Counted from the stretch's first letter, positions 25,053 through 34,437 are shown. The stretch is DNA of 40,504 bases from Fulvivirga sp. (GCA_028280565.1 JANQLQ010000093.1:1-40504); one strand, 5' to 3'. Made by a program: numbers and translations. The notes: a model not told the origin generated them from the letters alone.

Positions 25053-26870
25053 TTAGTTAAAATAGTTTTCTATCTTTTTTAAATCCAAAATATAAAAAGT
25101 CGATCGGCCGTTGGGAGCGTAATTAGGGATCTCACAGGCAAATAGCTGGTCTACCAGGGATTGCATCTCTTCTTGTGATAACCGTACCCCTTCCTTGAGC
25201 CCTGTTCGCTTTGCGAGTGACCGTGCCAAGTTTTCTCTCCTAGGGATGGATAATTCCGCCTTATTTTTCTTAAACTGCTCTATCAATCCCTCGAAAATAC
25301 CTCCTTCATTCAAATGAGAAATGTCCATTGGCGTTCCTTTCACCAAAACATCACGCTTACCGAAGGGCTCTATAACAAATCCCAACGCCTTTATCTCCTC
25401 CTCCATTTCCATAACGAGCGAATAGTCTCCCGGGTTTAGCGAAACCGTTTGGGGGAACAGGGACTGCTGCGAAGCCCCGGACCGCTGCTCTAAGTTGGCC
25501 AGGTATTTTTCAAAAAGAATACGCTCGTGGGCCGCCTCCTGGTCTATGAACATCATCCCCGATTTGACCTGGGATACGATATACTTGAGGTGAAGCTGAA
25601 AAATAGCCTGCCCCGGCTCTCCCTCCAGCGGCTCCCCGGACGTTTTGTTCAGGCTGCTGCCAAAGGTCAAAACAAGGTTATTATCCTCTTCATGCTGAAG
25701 GTCCTGCATAGAAACTTTCCCTTCGTTCTCATCGAAAAGTTTCTCCCAATTCTCTATGTTGGCTTGCTCTCTACCTGTAGTTCTGAATTGGGTATAATTC
25801 TTGTCTTTTAAAGTTTCGCGGCTAGCCGTTAGCTTTTGCCCTAGGTTAACATCCGCTGAAAAATCGAGCGCCGGGGTAAAGTTATGTGAAGACAACGACT
25901 GTTTCACTGCCGATCTTACAATCGAGTATACGGTACGCTCATCGTCAAATTTGATCTCTGTTTTAGTGGGATGTACGTTTACATCGATATGACGCGGATC
26001 AATGTCAATGAACAAAACATAAAAGGGGAAATAGCCCTCTTGGATAAGTCCTTCAAAGGCATTGACCACGGCATGATTGAGATAATTATTTTTTATGAAC
26101 CTATTGTTGACAAAGAAAAACTGCTCACCCCGTGTTTTTTTTGCATACCCGGGCTTACCGACATACCCGTGGATGGTAATAAGGTCCGTGTTCTCAGCGC
26201 AGCTGGCGAGCTGTTCCTTATAATTTTTACCAAATAAGCTCACAATCCTTTGACTCAGCTTCCCCGGGGATACACTGTAAGTCTCAAGATCGTTTTGATA
26301 GAGGGCAAAACCCACCCCGGGATGTGCCAATGCCACTCGCTGGAATTCATCTACGATATGTTTCATTTCCACGCCGTTAGACTTGAGGAAATTTCTCCTG
26401 GCCGGCACATTGTAGAAAAGGTTTTTTACGCAAATGCTCGTTCCTTCTTCACACGCCGCGGGCTCTTGCGCCTTAACATCGGACGCCTCCACCACGATCC
26501 TTGAGCCCAGCTCTTTCCCAGCTTGTTTCGTTTTGATCTCCACCTGTGCCACGGCAGCAATGGAAGCTAAGGCTTCCCCCCTGAAACCCATCGTCCGGAT
26601 CGCAAACAAGTCTTCTGATTTCGAGATCTTTGAAGTAGCATGCCTTTCTAGGCTCATGCGCGCATCGGTCTCAGACATGCCCTGTCCCGTATCGATGACC
26701 TGGATAAGCTCCTTCCCGGCATCTTTAACTATCACAGTGATCTTATCCGCACCCGCGTCTATTGCATTTTCCAGCAGCTCCTTGATCACCGAAGCTGGCC
26801 TTTGTACCACTTCCCCAGCAGCGATCTGGTTAGCAAGAGAATCAGGAAGTAGACGGATGATGTCTGGCAT
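25053..26870 (-). CDS. mutL: DNA mismatch repair protein MutL
   Basis: A 605-residue MutL. The N-terminal GHKL ATPase has the standard blocks ELLENAIDAGA, DTGQGM, RHATSKI and GFRGEALASI. MutL couples mismatch recognition by MutS to strand removal. The C-terminal dimerisation domain contains DQEAAHERILFE (about 440-455), which matches the endonuclease motif DQHA-x2-E-x4-E except that His is Glu, and near the end APNGRS stands where nuclease-type MutL has CPHGRP. Zinc ligands of the nuclease site thus seem lost. It is the second gene of a minus-strand operon (small membrane protein, mutL, two rhomboids). Confidence 0.95.
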   Translation of the reverse strand: MPDIIRLLPDSLANQIAAGEVVQRPASVIKELLENAIDAGADKITVIVKDAGKELIQVIDTGQGMSETDARMSLERHATSKISKSEDLFAIRTMGFRGEALASIAAVAQVEIKTKQAGKELGSRIVVEASDVKAQEPAACEEGTSICVKNLFYNVPARRNFLKSNGVEMKHIVDEFQRVALAHPGVGFALYQNDLETYSVSPGKLSQRIVSLFGKNYKEQLASCAENTDLITIHGYVGKPGYAKKTRGEQFFFVNNRFIKNNYLNHAVVNAFEGLIQEGYFPFYVLFIDIDPRHIDVNVHPTKTEIKFDDERTVYSIVRSAVKQSLSSHNFTPALDFSADVNLGQKLTASRETLKDKNYTQFRTTGREQANIENWEKLFDENEGKVSMQDLQHEEDNNLVLTFGSSLNKTSGEPLEGEPGQAIFQLHLKYIVSQVKSGMMFIDQEAAHERILFEKYLANLEQRSGASQQSLFPQTVSLNPGDYSLVMEMEEEIKALGFVIEPFGKRDVLVKGTPMDISHLNEGGIFEGLIEQFKKNKAELSIPRRENLARSLAKRTGLKEGVRLSQEEMQSLVDQLFACEIPNYAPNGRSTFYILDLKKIENYFN

Positions 26871-26893
26871 GCAATTGGACTGGAGTTTTGTAT

Positions 26894-27244
26894 CTATATA
26901 ATTCTTTTCATCTTCAGGTAAATCAATACCGAAGACAATAAAGCAAATATATACAATGCCATGTTGCCCACATATAAATAACCGAAAATCACGGCGACCA
27001 GCAGGACCATGATCACCAGCTGTGTAATGGTAGCCGACCCTGTAGACGCCGACTTCCGGGTCTTGAAGGATCCGGCGATCCGGGAACCGTAACCCGGTCG
27101 GTCGAGTTCGTCATTGCCTGTACCCAGCTCCCTGCGTATGGCTTCCGTACGCTTATCAATTTCCTCTTTTACCGGGTCATAGTACCGGGGCTCTATGTGA
27201 AACCTTTGGTATCGTGGCGTACGAAAAAAAGATGGTAGCTTCAT
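26894..27244 (-). CDS. Small membrane protein upstream of mutL
   Basis: A 116-residue protein from the ATG at 27244. The N-terminal half is charged and basic (PSFFRTPRYQRFHIEPRYYD, then KEEIDKRTEAIRREL). The C-terminal part has two hydrophobic segments (about 70-88 and 93-112) and a basic end, so it is a small two-helix membrane protein. I recognise the general type from Bacteroidetes genomes, where it sits next to mutL, but no function is known to me. The upstream in-frame start at 27289 was not chosen because the conserved-looking part begins at MKLPSFF. The gap to mutL is 23 bp. Confidence 0.65.
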   Translation of the reverse strand: MKLPSFFRTPRYQRFHIEPRYYDPVKEEIDKRTEAIRRELGTGNDELDRPGYGSRIAGSFKTRKSASTGSATITQLVIMVLLVAVIFGYLYVGNMALYIFALLSSVLIYLKMKRII

Positions 27245-27435
27245 AACAATGCAATTAGATAGTGTAGTCGTCTTCCGACTTGCAAGCAATACAAAACCAT
27301 AGGGTATTCTTCCTGTTATACTAAAATAATACGAATGCCGTTCCTACGGCACAACGTTGTGGCGTATTTTTTTTAATTTAGTCCTGTGCAAACTTAACGA
27401 TAATTGGTATCGTGTATAATGGTAACAACGGCTGC

Positions 27436-30333
27436 ATGATCAAAATAGTTTTTAGCGGCGCTTTACTGGTTTTTTTTACATTTACTATCAGTGCACAACC
27501 TTCTCTTAGCTCAAAAGCTGCTGATCAATGGGTGGACAGTATCTATGACGCTATGAGCTTAGATGCCCGGATAGGCCAGCTTTTTATGGTAGAGGTGTAT
27601 TCCGGGGGTAATGAGCAGCACCACCAGGTGATTGAGCAACTGGTGAAAAAGAATTACATAGGCGGCTTAGCTTTTTCCGATGGTGATCCCGTAAAACAAG
27701 CCTTACTCACGAACCGGTTCCAGGCACAGGCGCAGGTACCTTTACTTATTGGTATGGATGTGACCACCGGGATGGGCATGCAACTGGAAGGGGCGGCAAA
27801 GTTTCCCAAACCTTTAACCTTAGGCGCAATACAAAACAACGATCTCATTACCAAAATGGCCTCCGAGATCGCCCGGCAGATGAAGGTATTGGGAGTACAC
27901 ATTAATTTTTCACCCTTAGCCAACCTGTATGACCCCTTGGGAGACCCTTCGTTAAACGCGCTATCATTTGGAGACGACCCGCGCCAAGTCACAGGGAAAG
28001 TATGGGCCTACACCCAGGGATTACAGGATCATGGGGTATTGGCTGTTGCTAAATATTTCCCAGCCCGGGCTCAAAGTGGCCAGTTGATAGAGGTAGGCCC
28101 AGGTGCAGATCCCGCGCATCGCAAGGATACCCTCACCGAGCTTTCACCTTTTTATGCCTTATCCCGGGAAGGCGTAGGAGGCATCATGACACGCAGCCAG
28201 CCGCCACCGGTCGCTCATACCAGGACAAAAAAGGACGAAGAGGAAGAGCCGGTGCCCCTATCAGTGGCATTGAAAAACGAATGGGGGTTTAACGGGTTGC
28301 TCTTTACAGGTCATCCCGGTCACTCCGAAAGTACTACTGGGGTAGCCGCCGGTTCGCCGGAGAAATGGGCCTTCCTGGCGGGTTCAGACATTATTCTTTT
28401 TTCCACGCAAATACCTGCGGCCAGCAAGCAAATAAAAAAGATCGTTAAAAAGGATGATTTCGCCAGGGAACAGTTGGAAAGGAGTGTCAAAAAGATCTTA
28501 AAAACCAAGTATCAAGCCAATTTACCCGGCTGGCAACCGATCAATACGGATAATTTGACCCTTTACCTGGCTACCCCCGAAGCTTCTGCCCTAGAGTATG
28601 AACTTTACCGGGGAGCTGTTACCTTGGTAAAAGATGACAGCGGGCTGTTACCTGTGAAAACAGTAGGTGGAAAATACTTTGCTTCCCTGTGTTTTGGAGA
28701 AGGAGACACATTTCAAAATACGTTAGACAACTATGCCTATTTCAGCCATTACCAAAAATCGTACAATGACGAAAGCCTACTATTAAAACAGCTTAAAAAT
28801 CATGATATCGTATTTGTAGGTATCTTCCAGTCTCTTCTAAATGAAGAGATCGAGTTTTTGAAAACGTTAAGTGATAAAATGCCTGTGATCATCAATCACT
28901 TTGGGGATGTTCAAGAATTAGAAGGTCTTATACATGCTTCACACCTGCTCCACATCGAAGAAAATACCCCTGCCACCCAAACCCTGGTGGCAGAGGCTTG
29001 CTTTGGGGCCAATGATGTAAACGGGAGAATACCGGTGAGCCTGCCGGGTTCAGTGTCCAATGGCACAGGTTTGGACGTCAAAAATATTGAAAGATTAGCT
29101 TACGATCTACCTGAAAATGTCCAAATGGATAGCCGGGTTCTCACAGGCATCGACGAGATCATGCACGAAGCCATTTTGGATCAAGCTACCCCTGGCGCAC
29201 AGGTCTTAATAGCAAAAGACGGGAAGATCGTATTCGAAAAGGCCTATGGGTATTATACCTATGACAGCCTAAAGCCGGTAACCCAAGAAACTATTTATGA
29301 CGTGGCCTCTATCACCAAAGTAGCTGCCACCATGCAGGCATTTATGTTTTTGCATGAACGCAGCGCGGTGGACCTGGATAAAAAGATCTCCATCTACCTG
29401 CCGGAGCTAAAGGGGTCGAATAAAGAGAATATGATCTTACGGGATATCTTGACCCACCAAGCCGGGTTATGGCCTTACCTGCCGTTTTGGAAACGGACCC
29501 TGGAAGATTCAGCTTATATTCCTAATTATTACAACCCAGCCCCGGCAATAGATTTTCAATACCAAGTATCCCCGGGCCTATACAGCTCACAGACCGTTAA
29601 GGACAGCGTTTGGAATTGGGTAAAAGACTCGAAACTTGTACGGAAAAATAGGCGGCAGCCGTATCCCTACCGTTATAGCGATATGGGATATTACCTCGTA
29701 CAACGGCTGGTAGAAGGCCAACTGAACCAGCCTATGGAAGAGTTCTTGCAGCATAACTTCTACAATCCTATGGGATTAATCTCTACGGGATACCTTCCCC
29801 TTTGCAGATTTCCACTTTCTAGGATAGCTCCGACAGAAGATGATGACTATTTTAGGAATACACTCGTTTACGGGCTAGTCCATGACCAGGGAGCAGCGCT
29901 CATGGGCGGCGTGGCGGGTCATGCAGGCTTATTCAGTAATGCGCTGGACCTCGCTAAACTCATGCAAATGCATCTGCAAGGCGGAACATATGGTGGCTAC
30001 CGGTTTCTCCAGCCCGGTACCGTGGGATTATTCACTGCCCAGCAGTACGACAGCAATCGCCGGGGATTGGGATGGGACAAACCTGCCACGGCACAATGGT
30101 ATGGCCCCGCCTCTAGGTTCACTTCTGGCAAAGCTTTTGGGCACACCGGTTTTACCGGGACCGCCGCGTGGGCAGATCCAAAGTTCAACCTCGTGTATGT
30201 GTTTTTGTCGAATAGAATTCATCCGGATGCGAGTAATCGAAAACTAATACAAAATAATATCCGTACAAGAATTCAAGAAGTGATTTACAAAGCGATCTGG
30301 AGCTATACACAATATGATCAAGGTGTAGACTAA
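27436..30333 (+). CDS. NagZ-like GH3 domain fused to a class C beta-lactamase-type serine hydrolase
   Basis: A 965-residue exported fusion known in Bacteroidetes: an N-terminal beta-N-acetylglucosaminidase (GH3) domain, a middle domain (about 375-560) and a C-terminal penicillin-binding-protein/beta-lactamase-like hydrolase (about 570-955). The hydrolase has all three motifs: SITK (Ser625, Lys628), YSD (747-749) and HTG (903-905). The GH3 half is degenerate: the KHFPGHG motif reads KYFPARA (206-212), the paired DSH reads DPAH, RSFGE reads LSFGD and the FTDAM nucleophile block reads FTGHPG (290-295), with Gly in place of Asp. The enzyme is probably only a serine hydrolase acting on peptidoglycan or a related amide. 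ATG at 27436 begins the signal peptide. Ten bp separate it from bshA. Confidence 0.9.
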   Translation: MIKIVFSGALLVFFTFTISAQPSLSSKAADQWVDSIYDAMSLDARIGQLFMVEVYSGGNEQHHQVIEQLVKKNYIGGLAFSDGDPVKQALLTNRFQAQAQVPLLIGMDVTTGMGMQLEGAAKFPKPLTLGAIQNNDLITKMASEIARQMKVLGVHINFSPLANLYDPLGDPSLNALSFGDDPRQVTGKVWAYTQGLQDHGVLAVAKYFPARAQSGQLIEVGPGADPAHRKDTLTELSPFYALSREGVGGIMTRSQPPPVAHTRTKKDEEEEPVPLSVALKNEWGFNGLLFTGHPGHSESTTGVAAGSPEKWAFLAGSDIILFSTQIPAASKQIKKIVKKDDFAREQLERSVKKILKTKYQANLPGWQPINTDNLTLYLATPEASALEYELYRGAVTLVKDDSGLLPVKTVGGKYFASLCFGEGDTFQNTLDNYAYFSHYQKSYNDESLLLKQLKNHDIVFVGIFQSLLNEEIEFLKTLSDKMPVIINHFGDVQELEGLIHASHLLHIEENTPATQTLVAEACFGANDVNGRIPVSLPGSVSNGTGLDVKNIERLAYDLPENVQMDSRVLTGIDEIMHEAILDQATPGAQVLIAKDGKIVFEKAYGYYTYDSLKPVTQETIYDVASITKVAATMQAFMFLHERSAVDLDKKISIYLPELKGSNKENMILRDILTHQAGLWPYLPFWKRTLEDSAYIPNYYNPAPAIDFQYQVSPGLYSSQTVKDSVWNWVKDSKLVRKNRRQPYPYRYSDMGYYLVQRLVEGQLNQPMEEFLQHNFYNPMGLISTGYLPLCRFPLSRIAPTEDDDYFRNTLVYGLVHDQGAALMGGVAGHAGLFSNALDLAKLMQMHLQGGTYGGYRFLQPGTVGLFTAQQYDSNRRGLGWDKPATAQWYGPASRFTSGKAFGHTGFTGTAAWADPKFNLVYVFLSNRIHPDASNRKLIQNNIRTRIQEVIYKAIWSYTQYDQGVD

Positions 30334-30343
30334 AGATAAATTT

Positions 30344-31486
30344 ATGAAAATCGGAATTGTATGTTACCCCACTTTTGGAGGTAGCGGTGTAGTAGCCACG
30401 GAGCTTGGAAAAGCGCTGGCGAAGGTAGGGCATCAAATTCATTTCATCACCTATTCCCAGCCTACCCGGCTGGACTTTTTTAATGAAAACCTCTTCTACC
30501 ACGAGGTGGATATAAGGACTTATCCCCTATTTGTATACCCACCTTATGAATTGGCATTAGCCAGCAAAATGGTAGACGTGGTAAAATATGAGAAACTCGA
30601 CCTTTTGCATGTTCATTACGCCATACCTCACGCCTCGGCAGCTTACATGGCCAAACAGATCTTAAAAACGGAGAACATCAATATCCCGGTAGTGACCACG
30701 CTGCATGGCACAGACATTACCTTGGTAGGAAAAGATGCTTCTTACGCCCCGGTAGTTACGTTCAGCATCAATGCGTCCGATGGGATCACGGCGGTTTCCG
30801 AGGATTTGAAAAAGGATACTTACGAACACTTTAATATTATCAAAGAGATCGAGGTAATTCCAAATTTTATAGACTTAAGCCGTTTCAAAAAGCAAAAAAA
30901 GGAGCATTTTAAAACGGCTATCTGCCCTAACAACGAGAAGTTGCTAGTACACACGTCTAACTTTAGGAAAGTCAAAAGGGTAGACGATGTCGTCAAGATA
31001 TTTTACAACCTAAGGAAAGAGGTGCCGGCCAAATTATTACTCGTAGGCGATGGTCCGGAGCGGAATAATATAGAAGCGCTATGCCGGGAGTTAGGAGCAT
31101 GTGAAGATGTCCGATTCCTGGGCAAACTAGAAGCCGTGGAAGAGGTACTTTCCGTCGCCGATCTATTTATTATGCCTTCTGAGAAAGAAAGTTTTGGCCT
31201 GGCCGCACTGGAAGCTATGGCCTGTGAGGTGCCTGTGATCTCTACTAATGCAGGGGGACTCCCGGAACTGAACATCGATGGTCAGACCGGTTTTTTATGT
31301 GAAGTGGGGGATGTAGATGACATGACCCGTAAAGCTTTGTATGTGTTGGATAAAGATAATCTCCCGAGGTTTAAAGCAGCAGCCCTGGACCGGGCTAAAG
31401 AATTCGAGGTGAATAAAATTATGCCTCAATATGAAATGATGTACAATCGTATCCTTTTTCCCCAAGAAAAGTTCCAAGCTTCTTGA
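30344..31486 (+). CDS. bshA: N-acetyl-alpha-D-glucosaminyl L-malate synthase
   Basis: A 380-residue GT4 glycosyltransferase that joins L-malate and UDP-GlcNAc in the first step of bacillithiol synthesis, the low-molecular-weight thiol of Firmicutes and many Bacteroidetes. The N-terminus MKIGIVCYPTFGGSGVVATELG and HFITYSQPTRL are highly characteristic of BshA. The acceptor-side HVHYAIPHA and the nucleotide-side motif PSEKESFGLAALEAMACEVPVI with a conserved Glu are present. Length is normal. It starts 10 bp after the fusion hydrolase, so the two share a transcript. bshB and bshC are not in the window. The product would buffer zinc and redox stress, a possible but unproven tie to the zinc island. 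Confidence 0.92.
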   Translation: MKIGIVCYPTFGGSGVVATELGKALAKVGHQIHFITYSQPTRLDFFNENLFYHEVDIRTYPLFVYPPYELALASKMVDVVKYEKLDLLHVHYAIPHASAAYMAKQILKTENINIPVVTTLHGTDITLVGKDASYAPVVTFSINASDGITAVSEDLKKDTYEHFNIIKEIEVIPNFIDLSRFKKQKKEHFKTAICPNNEKLLVHTSNFRKVKRVDDVVKIFYNLRKEVPAKLLLVGDGPERNNIEALCRELGACEDVRFLGKLEAVEEVLSVADLFIMPSEKESFGLAALEAMACEVPVISTNAGGLPELNIDGQTGFLCEVGDVDDMTRKALYVLDKDNLPRFKAAALDRAKEFEVNKIMPQYEMMYNRILFPQEKFQAS

Positions 31487-31508
31487 ATCGATTTTTTCTC
31501 TAATTTTG
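31483..31508 (+). promoter_or_regulatory. Candidate promoter of the fatty acid hydroxylase gene
   Basis: TAATTTTG (31501-31508) is a good -7 element, 53 nt before the ATG at 31561. TTG at 31483-31485 could be the -33 element, but its 15-nt gap is short. It partly overlaps the bshA stop codon. Confidence 0.45.
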
Positions 31509-31560
31509 TTTGTCTACAAAACTCAAGGTCTATTTTTGTGGAAATAAGTTTTTGTATTTT

Positions 31561-32178
31561 ATGGAAGCAGCACCAGTAAAAAACATCCCTAACAACAAAG
31601 GAACCAAGGTTCTTTTCAATAACCGTTTGATTGAAAAGTTATCACGTACACATATTTCTGTACCTATAACCGTATTTTTATTGTACTCCATCGGCCTTCT
31701 CTACTGGAGCGTTGTGAATACCAGCCTGTATACCTGGTTAACGATCTCCCTGTTTTTCGTAGGTCTATTGGTATTTAGTTTAGTAGAATACCTGATGCAC
31801 AGGTACTTGTTTCATATGGCCACATATACTGAACTACGCCGTAAGATCCAATATTCATTTCACGGGGTACACCATGATTACCCTAAAGATAAAGACAGGC
31901 TGGCTATGCCCCCGGTAGTGAGTATAACCATTGCCACGATCCTGTTATTTTTGCTTAGGCTAGTCATGGGAGATTTCGTCTTTGCCTTTTTGCCCGGTTT
32001 TTTAACAGGGTACGCCGGGTACTTGTTTGTACATTATATTGTACATGCTTACCAACCTCCCAAGAATATTTTCAAAACTTTGTGGGTACATCATGGCATT
32101 CATCATTACAAAAACCATGAAAGAGCGTTCGGTGTGTCCTCCCCATTATGGGACTATATCTTTAGAACGATGCCCTAA
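31561..32178 (+). CDS. Fatty acid hydroxylase superfamily membrane protein (FA2H-like)
   Basis: A 205-residue di-iron membrane oxygenase. The histidine clusters are HRYLFH, HGVHHDYP, HYIVHAYQ and HHGIHHYKNHERAFG, the set seen in FA2H/Scs7 fatty-acid 2-hydroxylases and carotene hydroxylases. Four hydrophobic segments fit the fold. The end SSPLWDYIFRT is typical of the FA2H branch. In Bacteroidetes such enzymes plausibly hydroxylate acyl chains of sphingolipids or ornithine lipids, which is inference. The ATG at 31561 was chosen since an upstream start would lie in the promoter region. A hairpin follows after 8 nt. Confidence 0.88.
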   Translation: MEAAPVKNIPNNKGTKVLFNNRLIEKLSRTHISVPITVFLLYSIGLLYWSVVNTSLYTWLTISLFFVGLLVFSLVEYLMHRYLFHMATYTELRRKIQYSFHGVHHDYPKDKDRLAMPPVVSITIATILLFLLRLVMGDFVFAFLPGFLTGYAGYLFVHYIVHAYQPPKNIFKTLWVHHGIHHYKNHERAFGVSSPLWDYIFRTMP

Positions 32179-32186
32179 AAACAATT

Positions 32187-32217
32187 ATAACCGGGAGGAG
32201 TATCTTTTCCCGGTTAT
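32187..32217 (+). terminator. Hairpin after the hydroxylase gene
   Basis: A 10-bp stem (ATAACCGGGA with TCCCGGTTAT) around an 11-nt loop starts 8 nt after the stop codon. No long T tract follows on the plus strand, so it may be a weak terminator or an mRNA-stabilising stem. Confidence 0.55.
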
Positions 32218-32399
32218 ACCTTATACCTATCTTTCTTGTCTTTAAAGTCTTTAAAGGACCCTTTCGTGGTCTTAAGTCTTTCTCGCAAGAGCTACTAAGT
32301 CTTTTTTCGTACTCGGTAGCGGCTAAAAAAATACGGTTTTTATGGTCTTACATCAAGAGGCTGTAAATACTAATTTTAGCTATTTAAATCGAGAAAATT

Positions 32400-32804
32400 A
32401 TGAACACTTTATTAGACAATGAATGGATCCATGTGGAAATTGTGCCCGCTGAGCGCAAAATCATGGGAGAATGGAAAGATGCAGGCCGGAAGGTGATCAG
32501 TGAAGAGGAGTTCCAAGCCATCTTTAACCGGGTTCTAGAAGCTATCAAAGACTTCCAGGTTGAAAAATGGGCTGACGACACGACCTATATGGGCATTGTG
32601 CCGGTAGGGTGTCAAAGATGGATGATAGGCCATTTTTTCCCAAAAGCGATTGCTCATGGTTTAAAAAAGGCTTCCGTGATACACTCTAAAGATATCTTTG
32701 CTGTTTCAGCCGTAAAAAGCGTGTTAACAAAAATATCTTCCGAATTAGAAGTAGAAGCATTTGCTAGCAAAGAAAAAGCCGAAGATTGGATGGCAACGGC
32801 TTAA
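32400..32804 (+). CDS. Small STAS/SpoIIAA-like protein of unknown function
   Basis: A 134-residue cytoplasmic protein without signal peptide. It begins with a beta segment (WIHVEIVPAERKIMGEWKD), followed by a long helix (EEEFQAIFNRVLEAIKDFQVEKWADD) and more alternating strands and helices, ending in a helix KEKAEDWMAT. This recalls the SpoIIAA/STAS-like fold of small Bacteroidetes proteins, but I see no phosphorylatable serine motif I can trust. It is a single gene between gaps, with no operon partner. Function unknown. Confidence 0.65.
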   Translation: MNTLLDNEWIHVEIVPAERKIMGEWKDAGRKVISEEEFQAIFNRVLEAIKDFQVEKWADDTTYMGIVPVGCQRWMIGHFFPKAIAHGLKKASVIHSKDIFAVSAVKSVLTKISSELEVEAFASKEKAEDWMATA

Positions 32805-32858
32805 TATTTTTGATAACAAAATTCTTGTACTCATTGAGTACAACTAAAAATCTATTTC

Positions 32859-32990
32859 TTAGATGTTTTCTTCTTCCCTTTGCTCTTCGGTCTCCTCGAC
32901 GGGGGCCTTAGAGTATGTAGGGCATGTGTACTGAGCACATGAAGAAAGTACGAAAACACCAAAAAGAATGACCAGTATAGACTTTCTCAT
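32859..32990 (-). CDS. Tiny lipoprotein (43 residues)
   Basis: The ATG at 32990 encodes a short secreted peptide: a lipoprotein signal (MRKSILVILFGVF...) with lipobox VLSSC (Cys18), then AQYTCPTYSKAP and an acidic tail EETEEQREEEN. Similar small lipoproteins containing a C-P-T-Y motif occur in Bacteroidetes as far as I recall. It is too short to find by ordinary length filters. The role is unknown. The flanking 337 bp up to the VWA gene hold no other gene that I can support. Confidence 0.6.
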   Translation of the reverse strand: MRKSILVILFGVFVLSSCAQYTCPTYSKAPVEETEEQREEENI

Positions 32991-33327
32991 AGTTGACGTT
33001 TTAATGGTTAAGTGGCAAAGTAGCAAAAAAAACTGGTTAATATTATATATTTCAAATTAATTTATCATTACCCCCTTGGTCATTTATTGTCCGAGGAGGT
33101 CCATAAATCACTGGTATCCAGATCAGTATCCTTAAATTCTATTCTAAACATCGTTTTTATTTCCAATGACATGGTTTTTCCCGCCTCGGCTTCTCCTTAC
33201 AGAACCCTTATTCTTATTCTTACGTACAACCAACGGTTCGAAGGCTATAATATTTTATAAACCTATGAACAGAATGTTTAATTTAAGGGTTTATTAGGCA
33301 TAACGAATTCCTAAATTCAATTTCCCC
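32991..33327. other. Gene-free intergenic region before the VWA operon
   Basis: AT-rich with no convincing coding frame. A short hairpin, CCTTGG with CCGAGG around 11 nt, lies near 33075-33097. It probably contains divergent promoters for the tiny lipoprotein and the VWA gene, but I found no clean -33/-7 pair. Confidence 0.4.
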
Positions 33328-34425
33328 ATGTTAGGACATAGATTCACTGAATATATTCCCAAACCGGCAAAAGAGAAGTCAGATTTTGAGAATCTGCTGG
33401 ACATTTTTATGCAGTTGCTAGTCATTACTTCGGGGGATGTTGCGGAAGCGCTCAACTGGTTAAATAACGTTGATCGCCAGTACAACCTGACGGGTAATGA
33501 ATATGGTATTGGCGATTTTATAGAAGAACTGAAAGATAAAGGCTATATCACTGATAAAACCCCGGAAGGTAGTTTTGAGCTCACCGCTAAAAGCGAGCAA
33601 AAGATAAGGAGCAGTGCCCTGGAGGAGATCTTTGGAAAGCTAAAAAAATCTAAAAGGGGAGACCATAAAACGCATTTTGGCGGTTTGGGAGACGAGCCCA
33701 GTACAGACAAACGTGATTACCAATTTGGTGATACACTAGAACAGATCTCTGTTACGGATTCCCTGAGGAACGCCCAGATCAACCATGGGCTGGATAGCTT
33801 TATGATGACTGAGAATGACCTGGAGGTGATGGAAAATGAGTTCAAAACTCAAACTTCCACGGTACTCATGATCGACATTTCTCACAGTATGATCCTTTAT
33901 GGTGAAGACCGGATCACACCGGCAAAAAAAGTGGCTATGGCGCTGGCCGAGCTGATCACCAAAAAATATCCCAAAGACACGCTGGACGTTATCGTTTTTG
34001 GTAACGACGCCTGGCAAATAGAGATCAAAGACCTGCCCTATTTACAAGTGGGTCCCTACCATACGAATACCGTAGCAGGGCTAGAGTTATCATTAGACCT
34101 ACTCAGGAGAAGAAAGAATCCTAATAAGCAGATCTTTATGATCACGGACGGAAAGCCTACCTGCCTGAAACAGGGAATAAAATATTATAAAAATAGCTTT
34201 GGCCTGGATAGCAAAATATTGAATCGCACTCTGAATTTAGCGAAACAATGCCGAAAACTCAATATTCCTGTCACCACCTTTATGATCGCCTCGGATCCCT
34301 ATTTGAAAGAATTTGTACGTGAGTTTACAAAAGTAAATAACGGAAATGCGTACTATAGCAGCTTGAAAGGTCTTGGGCATATGATCTTCGAAGATTACAG
34401 GCGGAACAGGAGAAAGAAAATTTAA
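33328..34425 (+). CDS. VWA-domain protein, partner of a MoxR/chelatase-like ATPase
   Basis: A 365-residue soluble protein. The C-terminal half (about 175-365) is a von Willebrand factor A domain with a MIDAS motif DISHS (Asp183, Ser185, Ser187), the metal-dependent protein-binding site, and a later TDGKPT (about 272-277). The N-terminal half is helical and lacks known motifs; it includes a gly-asp rich break near 110-130. VWA proteins next to AAA+ ATPases of the MoxR/RavA/BchI type act as chaperone-like pairs in metal insertion or complex assembly. The ATPase follows 12 bp downstream. Confidence 0.85.
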   Translation: MLGHRFTEYIPKPAKEKSDFENLLDIFMQLLVITSGDVAEALNWLNNVDRQYNLTGNEYGIGDFIEELKDKGYITDKTPEGSFELTAKSEQKIRSSALEEIFGKLKKSKRGDHKTHFGGLGDEPSTDKRDYQFGDTLEQISVTDSLRNAQINHGLDSFMMTENDLEVMENEFKTQTSTVLMIDISHSMILYGEDRITPAKKVAMALAELITKKYPKDTLDVIVFGNDAWQIEIKDLPYLQVGPYHTNTVAGLELSLDLLRRRKNPNKQIFMITDGKPTCLKQGIKYYKNSFGLDSKILNRTLNLAKQCRKLNIPVTTFMIASDPYLKEFVREFTKVNNGNAYYSSLKGLGHMIFEDYRRNRRKKI

Positions 34426-34437
34426 TAGTAGAATTCA

